From contig OW804097.1 in NCBI GenBank assembly GCA_942159475.1, positions 56,254,986-56,318,985 of the forward strand: a stretch of DNA of 64,000 bases, given 5' to 3'. The translations under genes and the position numbers were made by a program. This document shows positions 46,329 to 58,600 of this stretch, one piece after another (the stretch's first letter is position 1; each line of letters begins with the position of its first letter). The notes beneath the pieces are model-generated. The model did not search any database, had not been told where the DNA came from, and saw only the letters and a program-made list of their open reading frames with translations. The stretch comes from Sthenelais limicola (Eukaryota > Annelida > Polychaeta > Phyllodocida > Sigalionidae).

Positions 46329-48240
46329 GTTCCGTTATTGAAAGAGGGAAATTGACGCCTCATAACCAACGTTATTAGGCCGCGCCCCCCTAACAACGCT
46401 ATCCCAACATAGCAACCTCAATATATAGCCCACATTCCGAAGAGGATACTCTGGGCTCGCGCTAAGATTGTTTTCCCTTTAGCCACTGTGGCGAAATTCA
46501 CAAGAAATATTATCGCCACACTGACTTTCTTTTTCGCCACAAAGAAACCATCACGAAAATGGACGTCTTTTGTGCAAATGAATGAATACACGGTGATACG
46601 GTGCAACATGTCCCAACCCTTTGGCAGCTACCTTGTGAATGAGAATTTGGACGTTCTCATACGTGGGTTACCATGAACTCACTTGTTATCTCGGAGATGT
46701 TGTTGTAACATCTCTAAGGGTGCCATTGTTGCTAGGAATAATTTTCTAGGCATTTTCCATAAGTATTTCCGTATTAGGAAAATAGAATGGAAGAGAGTCA
46801 ATATAGCAAAATTAATTCATAATATCCTAGTGGATTATTTATAGAATATTTTTGCATTGTTTAAAGACCTCCTTCCCAGTGCTATTGCACTGGTTTGGCA
46901 CTACAGGTTTTTGCTAATAATAGCTCATCAGGCTACTGGATCCCAAGAATGAGAACCAGTGAGGGCAATGAAGATGGGCTAGCCATCCTTTTCGAATGTT
47001 GGAAAAATATAAGAATAATTGAGTTATAATAAGAGTTGTTGCTTATTTAGGAATTAGGGAAGTTGATAACCAAATGGCCTCATATTTGAAATTCAATCAA
47101 GATGGAATCAATGGTTATTCATAGGCTAACATGTCATGTTCTTATAGGCCTACAATAGTTCACCTTGTTGGTTAGGCTGTTATAACATGGAATTCTGTTC
47201 AGAAAATGTCTGTTGTCGTCGTCAATGATTACTAAACTTCTATTCACTACTTTTTAAAAATTATTTTAGATTCTGAAAGGGAAGAGTTGAATCTATTCGT
47301 GCAAATTGTGTAATTATGTTACGGTTGGTTCCTTTTTATTTAGTTGATCTAAAACGGCAAAAGTTACGGCAAAGTTAGCGGAATGCCCCAAAGGCACTCC
47401 GCTAAATAAGCTCCGCTAACAAAGCTCAGCGGAGCAGAGGCGACTGGTGCAACAGTAACATGTTAACGGAAGCTTAGCGGAACGGAATTTATTTAGTGAT
47501 ACCTCATGCAACAGACTTCAGGGCTGCCAACTCTCCGGCCGTTGGCCAGAGGCTCTGGCCTCCCGATTTTAAGCCTGCCTAAAGGCTGCTTTTCTCCGAC
47601 TTTTTTGAGGTTTTGGAAATCAAAACATAAAACATCTATAATTTCGGAATTTCCGCTTTGTAAAGACCTTATTGGTCAAGCAACTAAAGTAACACCTTAT
47701 TAATAATAAATTAATTAGCATCACATCAAAAATTAACAAACCAATATAGAATCTTGAAGGTGAGAAGTGATCATGTTATACTAGGGGGGCCGGGTTGTAT
47801 ATAATTGATGTTTCCTTAATGTAGAATCAGGTAGCCTATATTTTTCGAAATAATAAAGGAATATTAGTAGGCTAATTACTCTAGTTCCTGAATTCTAAGG
47901 ATATTTTACCGAATCAACCTCTAAATCTTTAGGAAAACATTCAATTAACCAATCTAAATTGTAGTCATGATAAAATTCGAATAGTTTCTGGACCTGAGAT
48001 ACAGTTTTTCCTAACAATTTCCGAAACAGACTCTGTACAATTATTGTTTTGATATCTTTAATTCTCCACGAATTTTCCTATAATCGGCCATTTCTAAGTT
48101 TAAATAAACATTAGATATTAGGCATTGAAAAATCAAATTAGAATACTGATGTACTGAGATCCATATTTTATCAAACATAAAAGTTATTAGTAGCGTAGTT
48201 GGAGGAAATATCGCTTGTATAGTGGGGATCCAGATAGTTA
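46329..48240. other. Gene-free stretch with short inverted repeats
   Basis: I see no P450 N-terminal exon or other gene. Around 47360-47480 the word 'ttagcgga' recurs in both orientations. The text 'gggctgccaactctcc' at 47521 resembles the 'gagatgccaac' element ends and may be a solo end. A 46-codon minus frame at 47890-48030 has plausible amino-acid usage and could belong to a decayed retroelement. Confidence 0.4.
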
Positions 48241-48269
48241 TAGTTGAGGTAGTTTTAATAGTGAGGAAA

Positions 48270-48365
48270 AATCCCAAAAGTATTGGTTTTTTGGGTAATC
48301 TTTATTATCACTAGCTTTCGAGCGTTATTTGCTCTTCATCAGGTCAATAAAAGTTATTAGCCCAT
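48270..48365 (-). repeat. Penelope-like element end with hammerhead-like core
   Basis: The minus strand reads 'cctgatgaagagc', a 7-base loop, then 'gctcgaaagc'. That is CTGATGA, a 4-bp stem (GAGC/GCTC) and GAAA, as in hammerhead ribozymes carried in the terminal repeats of Penelope-like elements. Flanking words 'cttttatt' and 'aataaag' could form the outer stem. Stem III would be only about two base pairs. Confidence 0.45.
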
Positions 48366-49022
48366 GACGCTTCTGACACCTTTTATCCATCAAATAAAAT
48401 TAATTGAATTGTCAGGCGTAGTTGGGGGGTTAGAGGTGCCCTTGCAAAATAAAAAATATGGTCAATAACAATATTAAAAAAAACCCCCATTAATTCTGAT
48501 AAATCCTCTGGCTCTCGACATTTTCAGTATAGGGTTAACCTTTTATTATGAGATAGCAATTTGGGGGGGACATGTAACCCCCTGCCTCTTATTTTTGACG
48601 CGCCAGCAAACTAATTAAGGGCAAAATGCCACAACGCATACATACTGATTAATTATAAATCACACTCTATTCAAATTAACTTTTAGTTGGATACATTTTA
48701 AATGATGATGGGTGCAGTAAATAGTTGATAATGTTTTGTATGTATATACCCAACAATAGGGAATAATTTGTTCAATGGTTTCAATATGAGCCGGCTTAGA
48801 ATGGTTCTGATAGCCATTTAATTGTGGCCAATGCACTTTTAGATAGTTCCCTATTTTCATAATTGCCAATGTTGATCAGGCTAAAATGTAGCGAACACTT
48901 AATTTTAACTATTATACATATGTCCAATTTATGTACATTCTGTTGCTCGATTGGAACATTGTGTCAATATTCACTCGGAAGAACTGCTAAACTGGCAGCT
49001 ACTGGCCAACATCACATTGACA

Positions 49023-49451
49023 ATATGTGATGTGTTTCAGGAAAATGAGTCATAAGTCGCAAAAAATAGATTGTGAGATTCCATTATATTTGAAAAGATG
49101 AGATAAAGCCGATTCCAATGATAGTAAACAGTCTAATAATCCAATAAGTATTTCTGGATTTTAAGTCTGATATTTTTATTTTGGAAAAAAAAAGTTTGCA
49201 ATATTTCTGGGGGGTAATAAACAGTAAAGTAACTAAATATAGTCCATATATATATATATTATAAGGACCTTTAAAACGAAAGGATATATTAGATACATTG
49301 TCCTGAAATTTGATACACCGATCGATATATCTATAAGTGATTAGCTCTTCAAAAATCAGAACATTCCAATAAAGTGATCTTGTAAAATAAACACTTTGAA
49401 AAATATGATTTTTGCGACTTATGACTCATTTTCCTGGAACACACCACATAT
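49023..49451. mobile_element. MITE, 'tgtgatgtgt' family, copy 1
   Basis: 429 bp with ~43 bp inverted ends: 'tcaggaaaatgagtcataag' plus 'tcgcaaaaa' on the left and 'tttttgcgacttatgactca' plus 'ttttcctgga' on the right. It ends about 200 bases upstream of the kinase start codon, so it may lie in that gene's promoter or leader intron. Confidence 0.85.
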
Positions 49452-49650
49452 AAGCATTGAACAAATAAAACAAATGAGCAGTAGCCTATTTGAGGCAAAT
49501 ATTTTGAGACGGGGTACCACTTTATTTTGAGAAGTATTTACATATTTTGTGCCTATTGTGCCTATAGTACCTATAATGATTTGATATGAGGTTGATACTG
49601 TGAAAACATAGACATCTCTGTGATCTACTGATTGATTCATCCTTTTACAG

Positions 49651-52600
49651 ATGGAAGACTATGAAGGTGTGATAAGGGGCAAGTGTGCATCTTGCCCCAC
49701 CTGCACTGCCTTCGCGAACCAGCCACGAACCAACAAATGCCGTAATTGCGGATGTGTGGCCCGTAAACATGTAAGACTTTAATATGTATCATAATTAATG
49801 TGTACATGCAGTCAATTTCCTCATATTTTACAAATCATTAATGGTTATTCTCTAACACCTATTGAGATATTTTATAATTGAATGATTGAAATTATGTTAA
49901 CGTACTGCCGCAAAACACCCCATGTTGATTTGTTAATTGAAGAAGAACCATAATAACTGTAGCATAGTGGTTGTCGCCTCCAGTCATCAACGGAGGTGAA
50001 TTTTGTCAGCCACTTAACATAAACTGTAAGAACGCTATAAGAGGGCCTGAAATCCTGCTGGAGAACACCCCCTTTGCGCAATTTTATCAAATTGGAATAA
50101 AAAGTCATCAAATCAGATGTTAAATGAGAACTACGTAACACATCTCGATCTTAATACAATTCTCCTGTCCTTATCTTCCATTCTTATTAATGATCATTGT
50201 CATTTTTCAGCAAATGAAATATACCGCAATATATTATAAGCTTAACTACAACTTTTTGTTAACATTTTACTACATTGTTTATTTTCCATTTTTAATTAAT
50301 TTCATTCTAGATTGAACTACGAGCTGTTGGGGATTATGGTATGTATTTTTACTATATACGCCGCATGAATTACAGGTCGGGGAAAAAGCCTTACGCCCCA
50401 ATCGGTTTACCCACATAACATCAATAATTCTGACTTGTTGTTGACATAGCGATCAGTTCGGGTTTAGCTACATCGGAACGGAATAGGCAAATGAGTGAAC
50501 CGAAGGGCTCAAAACGATAGTCTGACCTGTTGAATTCTCATCAGTTTCTGGTCGGTTTTTCATGGAACCGACAGGGAACCGATGGAGCCGAGCAGACGTT
50601 CCGGGCAGTTGTGAAAATTTATGAGCGACATTGGAATGAAACAGATTGGTTCTGATGTATATTTTGTGTTTTAAAACTGATGATGCATTTCATTCCGAGC
50701 CGAGCAGTTGAACAGACCAACATGTGTATGCTTGGATCGGTCGGAATAGCATATATTTGCATGAGAAACCTATTGAAATCTATTGAAACCTATGTGCTTG
50801 GTTTTTAATTAAAACCGATTGCAGCCGAAGGCTTATTACAACCAGTGGAAGGGGCCCATTAGATAGTGAAATATTGCATACATAGTCACCATATTATGAG
50901 GCAAAGCATACTCAAATTCTGTTATTACCACATTCTTTAGGAGCAGCAAAGAACGGGCCTCCTGGTAAAGGTTTGTATCTTATTTATTCCTTATATGATA
51001 ACTTGTTATATGCCATGTTCATATTATTTTCAGCCATTGCTAAACAATTGTTAATTTATGACATTTTTCTATATCTGCTAATATTTACAATTGTCTCAGA
51101 AGCATCATATTTGTAATTTTGGTTAAACCTGTATTAAAATTCCAAACTATCTTTACAGGTCTTTCTGTATTTCAAGCCATAAACAAAGAGCGGCGGACAA
51201 ATTTTTCAGGGCTTAGCAATGCCCGGCCAAAGGTAACTAATATTATTGTGTGTCAAACAGTATATAAAATATTCGTCATATTTTCTCACATATGTTCACT
51301 GTGTATTTCATATAGTCTATAGGTCTTAGCATTGCAAGCTTAAATATTCTACCTTCATCGCCCCATCAAATGTTTAAAACTTCAGGTGGCCATAATTGAA
51401 ATGTGTTTTTGCACTATAGATGAATATATTAACATCAGAATCCTCTTGGAGAGATAAATTAAAGTTCTTGCAGTTTGTTTCCAGAACTAGTATGAGTTAC
51501 TCACATGGGCTTACACACCCTATTCCATTATTTCAGTGCATTGAAGTGGTTAAACTGATCAGGAAAGTAAAATTAGGAAAAGTACGCAATGAGCCAGAAC
51601 CAGATGACGATGGATGTGTTAAGCACCTGGTGAGATTTTCCACCACTTTGTATATTTTAACGTTCTATCCTTACAAAAACATGTCAGTTACCATGTGAAA
51701 AATATGGGGAGTCAATCAAACAATTAGTTAACTTTTGATATAAATTATCAGACAAAAACAATATTCTGGTGCAATAATATGTTTATACATGAATTTTAAC
51801 CCAAAAGATCGGACTGATAATAAATGAATTCTTTGCAGAAAATGATTGGGGCACATCCTCTAAATAGAAATGGGACGTTTTGATAGCCCTAGAAAAAACC
51901 CTCCCAAGTTTGGAACTTTGTCGAAAAGTAGAAGATGTAAATGTTAATGTTAAATGTTAATTCATATGTATATTATTACTCATGTATAATATATCAACAT
52001 TTCAGCTGCAGCTAAAGTCGTGCACCGTTTCCGAAATTCTTACATCTTGTGACATCAAATTTCACTACATGTCCCTGCTCGACCTGCAAAGTAGTCATCG
52101 CGTGCTGTTACTGGCCGGGCCTAAAGGGCCAAAAATAGAGAATGACGGGGCCCTGAGAGGGAAGAAAGTTGTATATTATCTTGCATATGAGGTAAGAATA
52201 TATTTGCTTAGCATATTTGCATAGATATGATCAGTTCTTTTACCTTTGTGTGTTACTACTCCACAGTATGATAACTATTTCTCTTAGTTTATGTGAGACG
52301 AATCTATCACCCTCCGCTCCCTTCAATACTATTTCTCTTAGTTTTGTGCCTTGTCATATCTCTCATCAGCATTGTGATACCACATCATCACATGGGAGTG
52401 AACAATATAATGGTAATCTGAACTTAAGCATGGTTTCATGAATGTTAGCATGTTATTTTTCTGCTCAGTAGTTTGTTATATGTCCTCTCCTCATGGAAGT
52501 TTACATTGCTATATCTGTAATCGATACAAGTTGGGGGCAGGGTGTGACAGTGGAATCTATAGGAAATAAAACAGTCATATAAACAAATTAACACCAAATC

Positions 52601-55600
52601 TTCCGTTATTAATGGTTAGAAGCTAGAAGAATTTCTTATATATTTGTCAAAAGAAGAAAATATATGTACACAAATTTTGTGGTCAAATAATTTTAGATTC
52701 CCCAACATTTCCAAGATGCAAGATACATTGTGAAAAATTGAAAGGGAGTGGAATAGGGAGGGAATTAGTTAAGTGTTAAGTTAGTTAAGTCTTCCTCCCT
52801 GATTGGTCGGTGAAGCCACCCAATCACAGGCACTAATTAATCAGTATGGAGTTAGCCTGCATGTAGGTAGGAGGTATGGAAATGAAAATTCTAGGTAGGT
52901 ATGCATATGTTACAATAAGGTATAACAATATGTAAAGTAAACATCAATAAGGTATAACAATATGTAAAATAAACAGGTGAGGGAAGAGGGAGTATTAGGA
53001 GGATGTGGGGGAGGGGGGGGGGGGGCGTGGTAGGAGAGGGAAAGAGGCCATGAATGTTAGCATGCTACCATTTATCTTGAATTTGCAGAACATCCATTAA
53101 TCAATCTTAAATAACCTGCACCTTAATTTACTAACGACATTCCTAGTGACCCTATGTAAAAATACATTTGTAGGATAGTTCATGTTAACTGAATACATTT
53201 TTTTTTATAAACATAACCTATCATATTCGCCTTTTTATATTCTTAGCAATGGAAAAATAAGTATAGTCATATTAATAGTTAGGGAATCAATTAGCTTTAT
53301 ACCGAGCGAGACAGAGATATATAAAATGTAACACATTAATAACATATATTTTTGTGTAATGACCAATAATACCCGGTCCTGTAGAAAGCATTACCTGGAT
53401 GTTATTAGCACAACCGGGTAGTTTATAAGTAATTTCTCTAATATTGTTATAAAATTTCTTTATTGTCAGATTTTGATAATGATCAGTGCTCTGTGGCATC
53501 TAATGGTAAGTATCTTTTTGATATTGTTAATTTCTGTCAGACATTTTATTGTATACTCCATTATATAATTTATCAATCCATTCATAGACGTTGCAATAAT
53601 TATAAATTGAACATCTGTTGTGCTTTTCGCATTTTTAATTAACTGCTATCATTCTTTGCAATCCATATTTCTTATGCAATATTGTGTCATTGTGAAACCT
53701 TTATATTGTTTATAAGTAGTATTTTATATCATATGCCGTTAATACATCTATATGGATTATTGTTGTATCTATGTAACATGCCATTATAACTTCATAACTT
53801 CATAACCATAATTTTTGATAGCACACAGGGGCTCCAGCCCACTGGGCACATATCCTAAGATAATGTTTAGGGAGGAGGGTGGGCAGAAAAATCGGCTGTG
53901 TGCTTCAGATTGTAACCACATGACAGGAAGGAGTTATGGGCAGAGGAAGTGTCCTGATTCCCCCGTTGTGTATGGGCAACTGTTTTGCCTTGTTACAATG
54001 TCTCAGTTATTTACTGATGGTAACAATCCGAAGATAATGATATTTACATGTACACACACACCAAAAATCAATGCTGCTGAATAAGAACTGTATTATCCAT
54101 TGATGGTGTCATATATTGTAACCTATCAAAAATCATGTTGAATATTTCATACTCCTTAGGTTCTGTCATTCATGACGAAACCTCTTCAACAGATGCACAG
54201 GCTGTACATTCCAAATCTGCAGGTATGTGTATTCAAATAGAAGTAAAAATAGAGTACAACTATTTCCAGCAGTTATTTTACATACTATTTTCAGCTGTTT
54301 GTTTCATGTTTCTATTTGCCTGTAAAAAGTTAATCAATTTGTACTTGTTTATGTTAATTAAAACATATAATCAGTCCTCATTTGGAAATACTAAAAGTAA
54401 CTGTTTACATTTGCAGATGCTCATGCAGAAGATGTGCCCTCTAGTGGGAAAAAGAATCATGGTAAATGTTTGCCCATGTATGATCAATTCTATTTTTTGG
54501 CGTCCATAAGGTTTTTACATAATATCTTCAGGGATATTGACTTTAGACATGATGACATCTAGTTTCCTGATATAACAATAACTTCTGATTCAGACGTATT
54601 GGTAAATGGACCATTTTTCACCACCCTGGACGCCAACAAAAATAGAATTGACCGTATACTGATTATTATGATAAATTCTTGTACATTTTTATTCATCAGT
54701 TTAAAGTATTTGGAGATGTGCGTTCCTTCATTATCAGAAGCTGCAATTTCTTCATTAGATGTCTACATAAAGTGTTCTAGGATAAAGTACTTCCCATTTT
54801 GCAAAGCCTCACTTTGATTTAAAATCGGTCAAAAATTTAGTTTAGTTTTTTCAACCCTCCTCACTGGACCAAAATATTGTTCCAGTTATTCTCAGTCCTA
54901 AAATGAATTTTGGTAAGATCTCTGTTGTGTTAACACTTGTGAAGGCAATTTTAAACAAATGACGTTGATATTATATCCAGTTTTGAAAGTTAATCAAAAC
55001 GTTTTTTTTAGTAGTAACAACTTTAAAAGCACCGTCTACCTATAACAAGGAAGTTCTAAGTCAGAGAATTGAAGGTTGGTACCTTTTATTTTTTTCCTAC
55101 TTATGTTGATGTCTAGGAAGTGGGGACACAACATGAATTAATCATTAAACGCGATTAAATATGTATTGATATTGTATATCAGAGTATCATTATCATACAA
55201 TTAGGGTCATGCAGAGATATTAGTTGAGGTAGTCGATCATTAAAAATAACTCTTTTCTCACTGACAGAAGGATCCATTCAATCATGGTTTTAATATCTTA
55301 ACAATTCCATCTTTATATTTTTGTTTACAAGCTTATATGGGGATACCCATTGCCTTGAGTCAAAATGGTCATTGAATTATAATAAATATATATCTATGAT
55401 AACACACACAAAGATTGAATAAGAATTAATAATTAATACAATATTAATAGAATTTCATCATCTTTCTGGATTCATGATGACATTATGTTTTTGTTGGGCG
55501 TCCTTGACACATAATTCAAACACTATTTATTTGCCATTTGGTTATAGATGAATCAACCTATTTACAATTTGGAAATTGTCTTGTTTTAGCTGTTTATCTG

Positions 55601-58600
55601 AAGTTTGACCCTAAGAAAATGGTGCTAGAGGGATCCCCAATGGAGGAACCACAGGGCCTATGTCTGCTTGTGGAGCTTACAGTGGGTATGTATTATTCTT
55701 TTATTTTTACCCCAATGCCAACATCTTTAGAAATAGGATGGCCAACAGTCAATTGTTTTAGCAGTTCATACAATTGTTGATATTCCATATACAAAATAAT
55801 AGAATCGGTATTGTATATAGCGTTAGAAATGTATTTCTATATTTATGTTAACTACTCTTAGTTTCATTTCCTTCTCCTTCCATTCAGTGTAGGGTTGTGC
55901 TTTCTCAATTTTCCAAACATTTTGGGCCCCAAATTAAAATATTCAGTGCATCTTTGCACTTCATATATAATTAGAACTGGTCCTAGGTTAGATCATTAAC
56001 TGGCTCCCTCTCAGCTCTCCCACCCTTGATATAACCTTCCATGTGTTGATAAGGGCATGTTGATAAGGGCGTAAAGCAGTCATTCTCACTCATTCACTCA
56101 TAACCAGAACAATAAACAGAACGCACTATATATGATATAGGTTGCACTGATGTACACCTCAGTTTATTATTATATCCTGATATAAATACCTTATTTGTGA
56201 GTTGTCACCTTCCAATATAATTCTTGTTCATCCTAGTTAAACACTACCACTTTATATTATTTCTCAGATGACACCGAAATGATGACCTTCCCAAAAGAGT
56301 TGGAAGAGGGGCAGACTGTTTTGATTCCAATGGAAGAAATTAAAACCGAATCCAAAGGTCAGTAGCTTTCTAACTTCTATACAATATCAGATATATAACA
56401 CATCTTTTCCCATTTACACTGCTATGAACCACCTTTAAAATGGAAACTTTTCTTCCATAAACACCTCAAGAAGAAACTGGATGCACAGAGTGTATATGTA
56501 ACCTATATAAACAATGGTTCCCAGTGTCTTACTTCCAGCAGAGGCGCTGGAGGTGTAATAGTGTTATTCATATAATATGTGAATATAAACGTTAAACACA
56601 CTATTTGTCTATGAGCAACAATAACTACAACCCCCTGGTCCCATCATTTGGCCCCTGATAACTTACTCACTGAAATGACTTGTAAAGGCTGGAATTTCTT
56701 CGTATCTGTTTGGACACCCTGTAATCGTATTTTTACTATTGTATTGCTATTCGATCCAGTGTTTTGAACCAATAATTTGCTTCATCTTTCAGATCTCTCC
56801 ATAGTGTGGCAGAGTCCCAGGACTCTGCTGAAACGTAGCAGAGAGACGGCAATCGCGGTCTTAGTACAGCCATTCTATGACCAAGATGTCCACATAGAGT
56901 GGTATGAGTGTGTGGATGGAAAAGACCGATCTCTAATGGAAAAGAAAAGTGGGCCTGTGATTAAAGTTGATGTGGGGACGTTTCAGGCAAAGGTCTTATA
57001 TTTTGGTAGCAAGGCACAGGAAGCATGGTGTCAACCAATCACGGTGATGCCTCTCACTAAGCCCTTTGAAGGTAATATGGTATTTCATTATAGCTATACT
57101 GATGGTGGGGGTGATGATAAAAATAAAATGAATTTTCTCGGTCAGTGTGGTCTGAATATTAGCTTGGGAAAAGAATAGTAGGAAGACTTATAGTGATATG
57201 TGATATAAATAATGTCCTATAGTATGTGTAGATTTGTGTTGTGAGTATCATTAGGGTAAGGTAATGTGGAGCATTGGCCAATCCAATATTAGCCAATCAA
57301 TAATCATCAAATTGCCTGGATGTATCCAAGGCTATAGCATGATAACCATAGGCAGTACGGGTTGAGGTTTTTCTGACTCAATGGTCTTGACATACAACTG
57401 AATCCCTACTATGAGGCCTCTGCATAATATTACATGTGTACCTTTAATCATGACATATTTATCATTATGCAATACATAACTAATAATGAATGAATTGATA
57501 AACAAACATTTATCAATATAAAATGTGCAGATTTATGGTGGTGATAATAGTAGCCTCTGCACATAGTCATTGCAGTTCTTCCTGTTAAGCTAATCCCACT
57601 GGAATGGACGAGTAATCTTAATTAATTCAGTTAAATATATTGATTTTGGAGTGACTACCTTTAGATTGCCTCCCTTGATCCAGTTTGGAGTTAAACTACC
57701 CTTTTCAATATCTAGTATCTGTTCGATAAAGGAAAAAATACAAACTAATAACAGTAATCAAACTGACCGAAACCTTCATGTATCAATTAATGACTGATTT
57801 TCCAGCAAACACTATATCCAAACTATACAATGACTTGCAGGGAACCATTCTTTGAAAATTATTGACGAAAGTCAATATACAATTGATATGAAGAAACTTC
57901 TCGGAAAAGGCGGTTTCGGAAAGGTTTGGAGGGGCAATTTCCATGGGCCAGTAGCTGTCAAGGTGATTGAACTCAACTTAGATGAGCTGGACATGGGAAT
58001 TGTTACAGCGGAAGTCCAGGTCGCCAGGTACAAATAGAAAGGATTAATGTTTACTTAGCCACCAAGTTTACTGATCAGCCTATTTCATTTGATGTTCGGT
58101 CTTTATTATGATTGTTAAATATATATTCTTATTGTTTACATTTGGAAATAGAGTGTTATATATACCATATATATATAACTTAACAGCATAATGACCTTGA
58201 GGAAGACATTAAAACTAATGGATTAGATTTGTTATATTCCAAAGTGATAGATAAATGATATTTAAGAATTCTAATGTTTCATATGAGGAAAAAGTATTTC
58301 AATATTACTTATCACATTAACAAAAATACTCTCATTTTAGTCAACTGAAGCATCCAAATTTGGTCCAGATGTATGCTGTGTGCGTCCGAGAGAGTGAAAT
58401 CCATTTAATCATGGAGCTTGTCCCTGGGCTCAACCTAAGGCTTGTGCGCACAAAGAAGGTGAGTATCAATAAAGTGGGTTCTAAGACATGGGCTTAAAAT
58501 TATGTGTAGGATATATGAGCAAATCCACCATTTGGTCGTCATTTGACCCTAAAATCGTATTGTGCTTATTTAAATGGGAAAACATGATTGGAGACATTTT

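Noticed and set aside
46418..46676. Overlapping frames on both strands containing FFVAKKK or FFFATKK
   Set aside because: Mirror-image frames over a short sequence with internal inverted 'tggcgaaattcac/ttttcgccac' words. No family features.
51420..51470. Candidate kinase exon after 'cactatag' with open frame from ATG
   Set aside because: The only donor (TTGCA/GTTTGT) would leave the wrong phase for the next exon, and skipping it gives a consistent chain.
53470..53505. Reading the 36-base kinase exon in phase 0, giving a hydrophobic peptide (ILIMISALWHLM)
   Set aside because: The 43-base exon at 52370-52412 shifts the incoming phase to 1, which yields a hydrophilic peptide and keeps the downstream frame.
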